From Tillandsia leiboldiana (Eukaryota; Streptophyta; Magnoliopsida; Poales; Bromeliaceae), in contig CM055065.1 in assembly GCA_029204045.2 (NCBI GenBank), positions 13,232,508 through 13,296,507 of the forward strand: a DNA stretch of 64,000 bases, given 5' to 3'. The translations under genes were made by a program, and so were the position numbers. Positions 54,568 to 64,000 of this stretch are shown here, piece after piece (positions within the stretch are counted from its first letter, which is position 1; every line of letters starts with the position of its first letter). The notes under the pieces are model-generated. The model was not told the origin of the DNA, did no database searches, and saw only the letters and a list, made by a program, of their open reading frames with translations.

Positions 54568-57500
54568 TTAATGCTCTATTTAATGCTTTGTCTCAAACAG
54601 AGTTCTCTCGCGTCTCGGCATGTGAGACTGCGAAAGAAATCTGGGATGTTCTTCAAGTTACGCATGAGGGAACTAACCTTGTGAAGATTCAGAAACTGCA
54701 AATGCTTACGAGCAAGTTTGACTCTATTTTCATGGCAGAAAATGAATCGTTCACATACTATTACACACGATTGTAAGATATCGTAAACTTATGTTCTAAC
54801 TTGGGAGAGAAGATTCCAGAATTTAAAGTTGTAAGAAAAATACTAAGAACTCTTCCTGAAAGATTTTGTTCCAATGTTACAGCCATTGAAACTATTAAAC
54901 ACCCGGATGAAATCCGTGTAGAAGAATTAGTTGGTTCTTTACAAACATATGAAATGACATTTCCTACTAACTATTCTTCGGGAAAGGCATCCTCTTCTAA
55001 GTCTTCAGGTTATGCTTTGAAAACAACAAAAGAAGAAGACGCGGATTCATCCTCCTCAGGTGATGACGAGAACCTATCCATGGAGGACTTTGAGAAGCAG
55101 CTCGCTCTCTTGACAAGGAAGTTTCGCCGAAATTTCCGAAGGGGTAATTCAAGCAAAACTCCATCCTTCGGAAAGTGGAAGAAAGGCAAGGGTTCTTTAA
55201 GTTACAAGTCAAGAAAGCAAGAGGGTTTTTCTAAGGATAAGAAAAGCACAGAAGGACAAGTCCAATGCTTCAAGTGCCGAGGATACGGCCATATCTCAAC
55301 GGAATGTCCAAATAAGAATCCGTCCAAGAAGAAGGCGATGCAAGCCGTCACTTGGGATGACACCTCATCGTCAAATGAGTCATCGTCAAGTAATGAAGAA
55401 GATAACGCAACTGCGTTCCACGCGTCCACATCTTCACCCTTCATGTGCTTAATGGCAAGTACATCCGAGTCATTGTCCAACTCCACTGTTGAAAAGATTG
55501 CAACGGACGATGAATCGGATAATTCGGAAGGTGAAGATTTTGCTCTAGCCTACCACAGACTTTTGAGGGATTCAAAGAAACTGGCTAAGCAAAACAAGGG
55601 GTTGAGAGGGAGATTGCAGGATCTCGAAGAAGAAGTAAAAAGGGTAACTTCTCTCTCGACCGATCTTGAAGTGGAAAGGGATAATCTGATAAAAGCAAAT
55701 GTTTCCCTTCAAGAGTCCAATGAGAAACTCGAGAAGAATTATATAGATATGGTGAACAAAGCGAATTACTTCTTGAAGCTCAACGACGAGGCTCGACAGG
55801 AAAAATTGGAAATGACAGAGACCATTCTCCAACTCAAGGATGACTTACAGCGATTTTCATCAGGAAGGAGTAAGTTGGATAAGCTTCTTGGTCTTTGTCA
55901 ATCAAACAAGTTCGGCCTCGGATACAATCGAACTGAAGACAATTTTAGTTCGGTTGGGACAGTTTTTGTGCCTCAGTCGGTATCTCCTCCTCCGACACCG
56001 GAATTCATGACAAGCAACGACAACAAGCCTACTTCACCCTCCTCGGAATCGTCAAGCACTAAGGTATGTTTTCGTTGTAATTTTGCAGGGCACATAAGAA
56101 GAAATTGCAAGATGGGAGCCAAACGGTCAACTCAAGCACTTCTTGCAACGACTACCAAAAGGGTAATTCCTCGGAAAGCAAATGCAAATTATTCGAAAGG
56201 AAAAAGCCTCGGTAGTTCATCAAACAAGACGACGACGTCAAGGAAAAGCGACGGATCAAACAAGACGCTTTTACCAAAGGTATCAACTTCACAATCATTT
56301 CCGACGTACACCAAAACTCGAAAGGTTTGGGTACGCAAAGGTGAAATCTTCACTTGTCTTGTTACAAATATTTCCTTGCATGCATATGATAATTCGTCTT
56401 GGTATTTGGATAGCGGCTGTTCCCGTCACATGACCGGTGACAAAAACTGCTTTCAAAATTTTGAGAAAATCTCCGGAGGACTTGTAGTTTTCGGAGACGG
56501 TCAGTCTTCCAAAATTGTTGGAAAAGGAACAATAGCTATTCCAGATGGCCCGATTTTGAATAATGTGTTATTTGTTGATGGGCTTAAGACTAACCTCATA
56601 AGTATCAGTTAACTTTGTGACAATGGTTTTTCTGTTAATTTTTCATCTGTTGAATGCATTGTAACTGATAAGGATCATGTTTTCTTTTTAAAAGGGGTTA
56701 GATCTGAAAACAATTGTTATGTTGTTCCCAATAAAATTTCTGAAAATTGTAACTTAGCCTCTTTGAATAATGAAACACTTTGGCATGAAAGGCTAGGACA
56801 CATAAATTTTAAGGAACTTGCTAGAATTTCAAACAAAGACGTGGTCAAGGGGGTTCCTAAACTTTCACTTAAACAAAACATTGTGTGTGGTGGTTGTCAA
56901 AAGGGAAAACAATCTAGGACTGCACACAAGAACTTGAATCACGTCGGTACCAAACGGCCCTTGGAATTATTGCATATGGATCTTATGGGGCCGACACGTC
57001 AACCATCTTTGGGAGGTAAATGGTATATTTTCTTATTGGTTGATGATTTCTCTCGGTATTCTTGGGTAGCATTTTTAAAAGAGAAAACTGATACTTTTGA
57101 TTCTTTTCACGAGATTTGCCTTCGTATTATGATTGAAAAGAATGAAAAGATCATTCGTGTTAGAAGTGATGAAGGTGGAGAATTCATGAATTCAAAATTC
57201 ATTGATTTTTGCACTTCCAATGGCATTAAACATGAATTCTCAGCACCCTATACACCTCAACAGAATGGTGTAGTCGAGCGCAAAAACAGGGTTGTACAAG
57301 AGATGGCACGTGTTATGCTTCACAGCCGGAATTTACCGTTACATTTTTGGGCTGAAGCTGTGAACACTGCAATCTATGTTATTAATCGAGTTTATTTGCG
57401 CCCGGGTACGTTAAATACACTATATGAACTATGGTGTTGTAGAAAACCCAACATCAAATATTTTCGCATCTTTGGGAGTCGATGTTACATTTTACGTGAC

Positions 57501-59458
57501 CGCGAAAATCTTGGAAAATTTGACTCTCGAAGTGACGAAGGGATTTTCTTGGGGTATTCTACAAATAGTAGAGCATATCGGGTATTTAACTTGGAATCTA
57601 AAACGATCGTAGAATCTATAAATGTTAAAGTAGATGAAGCTTTCCACTTTGCATCTGATAAATCTACCCCTGATATCTCTCTTGATGATGATACTCCTGT
57701 AAATGCATCTTCTCATGATAATACTTCCAATATTAATGATGCATCTAATGGTTCTTCAAGTCTATCTGATGTGCAGGAATCATCTCATGTACCTCCGAGT
57801 ACTCCATTACATCAAACGTTACGCATCTCCAAGGATCATCCTGAATCGAACATTATTGGAGACCCACAAGAAGGAGTCAAAACTCGGAGACAGTTGGTTT
57901 GTGGATTCGCTTGTTACGTTTCCATGATCGAACTAAAGAATATCGATGAAGCTCTTCAAGATGACTACTGGATTGAAGCAATGCAGGAAGAGCTCCATCA
58001 GTTTGAACGCAACAAAGTCTGGGAATTAACGACGCCTCCGAAGCAACACAATGTGATCGGTACTAAATGGATTTTCAAGAACAAGAAAAATGAGGACGGT
58101 ACCATCATCAGGAACAAAGCACGTTTAGTTGCTCAAGGCTACTCTCAAATAGAAGGTATAGACTTTGATGAACGTTCGCCCCTGTAGCTAGACTCGAGTC
58201 TATTTGTATCTTATTCGCTATTACTTGTCACTTTAAAATAAAACTCTTTCAAATGGACGTTAAGAGCGCGTTTTTAAATGGGTTTTTAAATGAGGAAGTT
58301 TATGTGGCTCAACCGAAAGGTTTTGTAGACTGTAAACTACCTAACCATGTTTTTCGTTTGAAAAAGGCTCTTTACGGTTTAAAACAAGCACCGCGAGCAT
58401 GGTACGAAAGGTTGACAAAGCACCTTTTGGAGAAGGGCTATACTTGAGGGGGAGCAGACAGGACTCTCTTTGTGAAGCATTATCAAGATAACTTCATTGT
58501 TGCGCAAATCTATGTCGATGACATTGTTTTTGGAGCAACAAAGGATAATGATGCTTCTAAATTCGCAGAAACCATGGAAAGCGAATTTGAGATGTCCATG
58601 ATGGGCGAATTGACATACTTTCTTGGATTGCAAGTGAAACAAAATGGTGAAGGCATCCATCTATGTCAATCCAAGTATGCTAAGGAGTTGGTAAAGAAAT
58701 TCGGATTAGAAGATTCTAAAGATTTTCCTACTCCTATGGGAACTAGCAATAAGGGATTAGGAAGTGAATCTCTTAGTGAGAATGTAGACGAGAAACTTTA
58801 TCGAAGTATGATTGGAAGTCTACTTTACCTCACAGCTAGTCGCCCGGATATATCCTTTAGTGTTGGGATTTGCGCGAGACATCAATCAGCACCAAAGGAG
58901 GTTCACCTGAAAGTGGTGAAACGGATCATCCGATACATCAAAGGAACCATTAATTTCGGAATTTGGTATCCTATGGGAACAAGTCTAGATATTATTGGAT
59001 ACTCAGATGCCGATTGGGCAGGATCTGTGGATGATCGGAAAAGTACGAGTGGTGCATGTTTTTATCTTGGCCATTGCCTTGTTGCATGGCATAGTAAAAA
59101 GCAAAACTGCATTGCACTCTCGACTGCCGAAGCGGAATATATCTCAGCGGGTAGTTGTTCAACTCAACTCATTTGGATGAAAAGCGTGTTGAGCGACTTC
59201 CGGATTTCAGCAACTTCGGTAACTGTTTTATGTGACAACACTAGTGCTATTAACATTTCAAAAAATCCTGTGTTGCACTCTAGAACAAAACACATTGAAC
59301 TTAGATATCATTTTCTTAGAGAGCTAGTTGAATCAAATATTCTTCAAATTTCCTACATTTCAACTGAAAATCAATTAGCTGACTTCTTAACAAAACCTTT
59401 GGATCAAAAACGTTTTATTCATTTGCGTAAAGCAATTGGAATGCTTTCCTTGAAATAA
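54568..59458 (+). pseudogene. copia gag-pol, broken
   Basis: Domains in order: gag (54568-56300) with knuckles CFKCRGYGHISTEC (about 55266) and CFRCNFAGHIRRNC (about 56067) and a coiled coil between them; protease LDSGCSRHMTG (about 56406); integrase zinc region WHERLGHINF (56781) and catalytic blocks LLHMDLMGP, DEGGEF and NGVVERKN; RT with VDVKSAFLNG (58252) and IYVDDIVFG (58507); RNase H DADWAGSVDDRKSTSG (about 59007) to LADFLTKPL. Breaks: TAA at 54774-54776, TAA at 56610-56612, a one-base frame change near 58172 and TGA at 58445-58447. It is the SIRE/Maximus type by gag size and knuckle spacing. The N-terminus of gag is missing. It may once have served the gag-only element, which has a related gag. 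Confidence 0.88.
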
Positions 59459-60380
59459 CCTCTTTTTGAAACTTTTGTTTAGGTTAGGTTTTGTTTTTGT
59501 GTTTTTGTTCATCATCTATGCTTAGACATAGTACATTAATTGAGCATTAGTTTTATTGACTTTAATTGCATCCTTTTATATATTTAGAAATTTATTATGC
59601 CTTGGATATCATAATATTTCATTTGATGCAATGATCATTTATGTCAATTAACTCATCTTTGTTTTGATCAAAGTCAATTTCTCTCTCAATGATCTCTTGG
59701 TATAGTTAATATCTTATTTGACTATTTAGTCGAGTATGAAATCGAGATCAATGTTTGGTTGAATACTTTATATCTTAAATAATTGATAGCCAATTGAGGG
59801 GGAGTCAAAGAAAAAGTATTATGCTCAAAAGATATGGAAAGAGTTACATCCCAATGAGGAGTGTGAAAACTACCACCACATGGAGGAAAGAGCTACCACC
59901 TCGGTCGTCCGAGTACTGTGTGCAGCTACCACATGTATACCAAGCAAGGTTTTTCAAGTCTGATTAAATAAAATGCATGTTGAAATACTTGACTCTGTCA
60001 AAATTTCAAGGTTGGTATAAGATGGGAATTTTAATGAAAGATGCTCAAAGAGCCACTCTCTTCAATAAATTGACTAGATATATTATCTAACTTATCTGGG
60101 ATTTCAGACATCTATTGATCTTTGTATTTCATTTTCTTTACCGAATTGATGATTTGATAAAGGCATTACTCATAAGATCAAGTTAGATGTAATTGAAGTT
60201 GTTCAACTTTAAGGGATTTAATTTTTATAAATTTTCGTTTAATTTGTTGGATGTTATTGATAGATTTGGCATAATCTATTTCTTGTTGTATGAAACGATG
60301 ATTTTCGTTTAAAGTTGATACACAAAAGTGCTTACAATCTTTTTCTGGTTTTTCTAGAATTTCTCTGAAATTTTCTAAAG
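59459..60380 (+). other. post-pol noncoding region of the copia element
   Basis: AT-rich. A block at 59830-60060 is shared with the gag-only element, with a hairpin CTCGG-TCGT-CCGAG at about 59911-59924. A purine run, TTGAGGGGGAGTC, lies at about 59796. No ORF. Confidence 0.65.
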
Positions 60381-60390
60381 AAAAAGTTGG

Positions 60391-60563
60391 AGCCCATCCG
60401 GATTGGACATGCCGATCCGGATCCCGAACGCAGATATTCTTCTGCGGGCAGACGATCCGGATTGGACTTGCCGATCCGGATCGCGAACGCAGATTTTCTC
60501 TGCGGGTAGCCGATCCGGATCGTAATCACGAACTGATCCGGATCGCGGCTAGGGTTTTATATA
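60391..60563 (+). promoter_or_regulatory. candidate internal promoter of the second ORF
   Basis: Six ATCCGGAT palindromes between about 60397 and 60545 and then TTTTATATAG (TATATA at 60558-60563). The LTRs of the family have the same layout, palindrome cluster then TATA. Downstream there is a CT-rich leader, a donor-like CAAGTAAGTTTT (GT at 60680) and an acceptor-like TTGCTCACAG (AG at 61062-61063), then ATG at 61091. The promoter and the intron are inferred. Confidence 0.5.
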
Positions 60564-61090
60564 GAACAAAAGGGTTTTGATTTCTTTTACTCCAATCTTT
60601 TGTTCCAAAGTTTCCAGAGCTTCTCTCTCTAGAATTCATCCATCTTGGAAGCTTTCAAACTCAAGTTCTTCGACTCCAAGTAAGTTTTATTGATCAAAAT
60701 CTCGGTTTTTCACAGTTTTTCATATTCTTCCTCAAAACGTGATGAAATTCTTGTATCTATTTCGTTTGTGGATGGTTTTTGATCAAATTTCTTTTGAAAT
60801 AAGAACTCTGGGTAGATTAGTTTTGATTATATGCTAGGTATTCTCAAGATAAACAGATTTTTGGGCTTCGATTTCAAAAATTTCGGTTTTAGGGCATATA
60901 ATGGGAATTTTCGAAAATCATGCGATTGATCTATTTTTAAAATTCTCTTTGCAAAACTAATTTGATTCTTAGTCTCTCTACACGATAATGATTGTTTGTG
61001 TACAATTTTTCTAATTTTTGAAAATTAATAATTTTTTCGTGTTCTTGAGTTGTTGCTCACAGGATTTCTTTTCACAAGAAACCAATAGCA

Positions 61091-61971
61091 ATGGTGATCA
61101 CCTGGATTATTTTTCTTCTGGCTGCTATGGTACATACGAGAGACACTGTCAAGCCCAAGAGGGCTAAGAAAGCGAAGAAAGCTAAAGATGATTCCGATAC
61201 AGAATCTGAAACGGAATCAATTGATTGGGATGAGCTTCAAGTTGAAGCAACAACTGTTCCCACTGCTTCGAAGGGAAAAGCGCCTGCGGAAACATCGAAG
61301 GCTCCGCCTACTGCTGCTGAAAAGGGCAAAGCTCCAATGGAAGAAACTTCTGGGAAGACAAGAAGAAAAAGTGTTGCTCGCAAAAGAGGGAGTGCTCGAG
61401 GAATTTCCATTGAGCAACCAGCTGATAGCCAACCATCTCCACAAGACTTTATCAGCTCTGCTAGGATAAAGGACTTTGAGAACAGGGAATGCATTGGCGA
61501 AAGGCATGTTAATGTCAAAGCCTTGAAGGAACGATCTCCGCCATTTGGGACTCTGTATGACCAGACAGGTCTTGCTCCCATTTGCGATTTCCCTGAGACC
61601 ACTGGGTATTGTCTTCACTCAGTGAGGATGTTCTATCAAAATGCTTGCTATCTCGTTGATCAGGAGAGCGGACGTCGAGACTTTCAAACATTGGTCAAGA
61701 ATGTTAAGATTAAAGTAACGCCTCAACTGATTGGAGAGGTATTAGGGATGAAGGCCCGAGCTGATGGCGCTCATTATCTGAAGAATCAAGTCTTCAACAC
61801 CAACTCCTGGAGAGTGGTAGTTGATGGCATCTGTCTTCCCGATACTCCGTCAGCAGGAAACTCAGTCTTTTCAAAAGAGCTACGACCTGAGTATCGCTAC
61901 TTAAACTTCATTGTTTGCTATAACGTCCTTCCAAATATGAACACGAAGGTTCTTCGGTGGGATAGGATGTT
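61091..61971 (+). CDS. second (env-position) ORF of the SIRE-like element, interrupted
   Basis: About 293 codons of the element, after which the frame reads on into the inserted LTR to 62170. The first ATG gives a short hydrophobic start (WIIFLLAAM); the internal MVHTRDTVKPKRAKKAKK at 61130 is an alternative start. Then come an acidic patch, a Pro/Ala/Lys-rich linker (to about residue 110), and a globular part (ERSPPFGTLYDQTG, VRMFYQNA, VTPQLIGEVLGM) like the putative plant transposon protein domain found in the ORF after pol of SIRE-type elements. It sits where an envelope gene would be in a retrovirus, but I see no clear transmembrane anchor. Function unknown. Confidence 0.65.
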
Positions 61972-62519
61972 TGTAAGACCTGGCTTTTCCGTTACCCTTT
62001 CCGTTATCCCTTTCTTACGACTGTCCGACTGTGGGACAATTTTTAGTGTTTTTCCGGAAAGTCCGTCGGGACTCGCGGACATTTTTAGGCGGAAGGGCTC
62101 GCGAAACGGAGAACGGGGACGCGATCGGTTTCGGATTCTGACTCCCGGTTCTCCCAGAATAAATTTTTGAAGTTCGGACCCCTTTAGACGCCTCGGGATC
62201 CGTGTTGGCAGCCCGCACACCTTTTAAGGTAAACCCTAATTCTTTTAGTATATATATATAGCCGTGTGGGAAAGAGGATTAGGGTTCCTCTTATTTTCTT
62301 TTGGTGGCCGCCTCTTTTCTTCTTCCTCTCCTTCCTCCCTCGTAGCCGCCGGCAAAGAATAACCAAGCGCACGGGCAAGGGTGGACCGGTGGAGGCAAGC
62401 GGACGATCCCTCCTTCTCCTCCTCTTTCGCACATCGAGGTGAGTCGGAAACGTTTCCGTTTGGGGGAATCTCCCTTTCTTTTTTTTCTTTTGTTGGTCAC
62501 GAGGAGGGAGGAGGGGGCG

Positions 62520-63415
62520 GCGCCGTCGCGCATCGCTGCGCGCGGGGCCGGCCGCGGGTGGGGCGCCGTGCGGGCAGGTGCCGCGCGGGGTCGCCCCACG
62601 CCGCGGGCAGCGCGCCGCGCGACACTCGGCCGCGCGCGGGGCCGCCCACAAGAGGGGGCGCCCGCGCGGGCTGGTGCCGCGCGGGGCCGCCCCGCACCGC
62701 GGGCAGCGCGCCCGCGCGGCGCTCGGCCGCGCGGGGCCGCCCCGCACCGCGGGCAGCGCGCCCGCGCGGCGCTCGGCCGCGCGGGGCCGCCCGCAAGAGG
62801 GGGGCGCCCGCGCGGGCTGGTGCCGCGCGGGGCCGCCCCGCATCGAGGGCAGCGCGCCCGCGCGGCGCTCGGCCGCGCGGGGCCGCCCGCAAGAGGGGGC
62901 GCCCGCGCGGGCTGGTGCCGCGCGGGGCCGCCCCGCACCGCGGGCAGCGCGCCCGCGCGGCGCTCGGCCGCGCGGGGCCGCCCGCAAGAGGGGGGCGCCC
63001 GCGCGGGCTGGTGCCGCGCGGGGCCGCCCCGCACCGCGGGCAGCGCGCCCGCGCGGCGCTCGGCCGCGCGGGGCCGCCCGCAAGAGGGGGCGCCCGCGCG
63101 GGCTGGTGCCGCGCGGGGCCGCCCCGCACCGCGGGCAGCGCACCCGCGCGGCGCTCGGCCGCGCGGGGCCGCCCGCAAGAGCGGGGCACCCGCGCGGGCT
63201 GGTGCCGCGTGGGGCCGCCCCGCACCGCGGGCAGCGCGCCCGCGCGGCGCTCGGCCGCGCGGGGCCGCCCGCAAGAGGGGGGCACCCGCGCGGGCTGGTG
63301 TCGCGCGGGGTCGCCCCGCTCCGCGAGCAGCGCGCCCGCGCGGCGCCCGGCCGCGCGGGGCCGCCCGCAGGAGGGGCGCCCGCGCGGGCTGGTGCCGCGC
63401 GGGGCTGCGCCCAGG
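62520..63415 (+). repeat. GC-rich minisatellite, about 96-bp unit
   Basis: The unit GCTGGTGCCGCGCGGGGCCG recurs at about 62667, 62816, 62911, 63007, 63102, 63199, 63294 and 63389, a 95-97 bp spacing with one enlarged unit (about 53-bp internal duplication at 62690-62790). It is almost entirely G and C. Frames of 300-430 codons are open on both strands in several phases, which shows they are compositional. Confidence 0.9.
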
Positions 63416-64000
63416 CAGAGTGTCCGTCGCACGGGCCGGTGCTGTGCGAAGAACTCCGCTGCACGCTGTTGGGAGTCGTTGTAAACTTCGGACTTCTAAG
63501 CTTTGACTTGCCCTTGTTCCTTCAGGAGTGCGGGACGCTGTTGGCGACTGGTGCACAGACGCGGACTGGACGAACGCAGGACGACGCACACAAGGTGGGT
63601 ACCCCTTAGAACCTCTTTATGCACAGTTTCGTTGTTGCTATGTTTATTTTGTTGAGGGGTTTGGTGGGTGATGTGGACCTCCGGATTTACGGCTGTCGCG
63701 GTAGAAGACCGGGCGGGCAGTTCGCCCTATCCGAACAAAGGTAGGGTTGTTCGGGGCATACTAGCGTTGGGGGCAGTGATCGACGTGACCTTTCAGAACA
63801 TTAAAGTTGAACTTGTGGAATATTGTTAACTCCGGCAAAGGTTTGTGTTTTATTATCTTTATAGTATGGCGACTATGGGTCGCTGTGGGGACTCTTCCAT
63901 TGTCTTGGTTTCCGGAGTTATGGGAAAAGGGGTAAGAACTTAGTAATTGCATGTTTACATTTGCTAACCCTGTTAAAGCTATTGTGTGGATTTTTTGGTT
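63416..64000. other. window end, no gene recognised
   Basis: Probably still the LTR begun at 61972. No supported ORF or RNA gene. Confidence 0.5.

Larger units (their letters stand above)
54237..61971 (+). mobile_element. degraded SIRE-like copia element with second ORF
   Basis: Starts with a copia LTR piece (TGTTACGG), followed by gag, protease, integrase, RT and RNase H, a noncoding spacer, a promoter-like module and a second ORF, the SIRE/Maximus layout. It is cut at 61971 by another LTR element, and its 3' LTR is outside the window. Several stops and a frame break show it is dead. Confidence 0.85.
61972..64000 (+). mobile_element. LTR of another retrotransposon, truncated by window end
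   Basis: TGTAAGACCTGGC interrupts the second ORF at 61972. The first two bases and the TGTRAGRCC start resemble the gypsy LTRs here. TATATATATA occurs at about 62251-62262, followed by a CT-rich leader, a GC-rich minisatellite (62520-63415) and a less biased tail. The LTR end, primer site and genes are outside the window, so class and orientation are inferred. Confidence 0.55.

Noticed and set aside
62184..63609. Frames of 311-432 codons, both strands
   Set aside because: They are the GC minisatellite translated in several phases; no recognisable protein and no codon signal.

Overview
This is plant nuclear DNA, probably from a monocot. One intron-containing host gene is visible, a NOD26-like aquaporin (NIP). 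The rest is AT-rich spacer with TA microsatellites and small inverted-repeat elements (1-10.5 kb), followed by a stack of nested LTR retrotransposons (10.5-64 kb). A pineapple-like genome is one guess, based on the del/Tekay-type elements and the abundant TA repeats, but nothing here proves the species.

Layout. 1-2.6 kb: a family of about 220-bp inverted-repeat elements, each set inside TA microsatellites, plus a 1.1-kb foldback element. 2.6-6.5 kb: AT-rich spacer with one MITE. 6.5-9.1 kb: exons 2-5 of the NIP gene; exon 1 was not found. 9.1-10.5 kb: another TA-embedded element and a long-TIR element. 10.5-53.4 kb: one old solo LTR (target duplication TCTAG) split by two insertions. The first is a complete minus-strand Ty3/gypsy Tekay-like chromovirus (11102-22475, TSD AAAAA). 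The second is a 17.6-kb plus-strand large retrotransposon derivative with no gag-pol (35683-53327, TSD CTAAT). The derivative in turn carries a gag-only Ty1/copia SIRE-like element (42061-48040, TSD GATAG) and a copia solo LTR (50786-52131, TSD GAATG). 54.2-62.0 kb: a degraded SIRE-like element with gag, protease, integrase, reverse transcriptase and RNase H, followed by a second ORF. That ORF is cut at 61972 by another LTR that runs off the window.

A 100-base assembly gap lies at 24421-24520. The roughly 10.5 kb on its right repeats the roughly 10.5 kb on its left, and most differences are one-base indels. Either the same locus was assembled twice or an LTR-LTR unequal exchange made a tandem duplication. 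The solo-LTR bookkeeping (one head, two copies of the middle, one tail) favours the first.

The most unusual signal is a recurring design in the noncoding parts of the retrotransposons: tandem or dispersed hairpins whose loop sequence is constant while the stem sequence changes on both arms so that pairing is kept. The clearest cases are the GTGGATTC-loop hairpins in the copia LTRs and four separate hairpin families in the gypsy derivative. Simple tandem duplication does not explain paired changes in stems, so selection on RNA or DNA structure is the leading inference. A second notable point is a promoter-like module, an ATCCGGAT cluster plus a TATA box as in the LTR, placed inside the SIRE-like element upstream of its second ORF.
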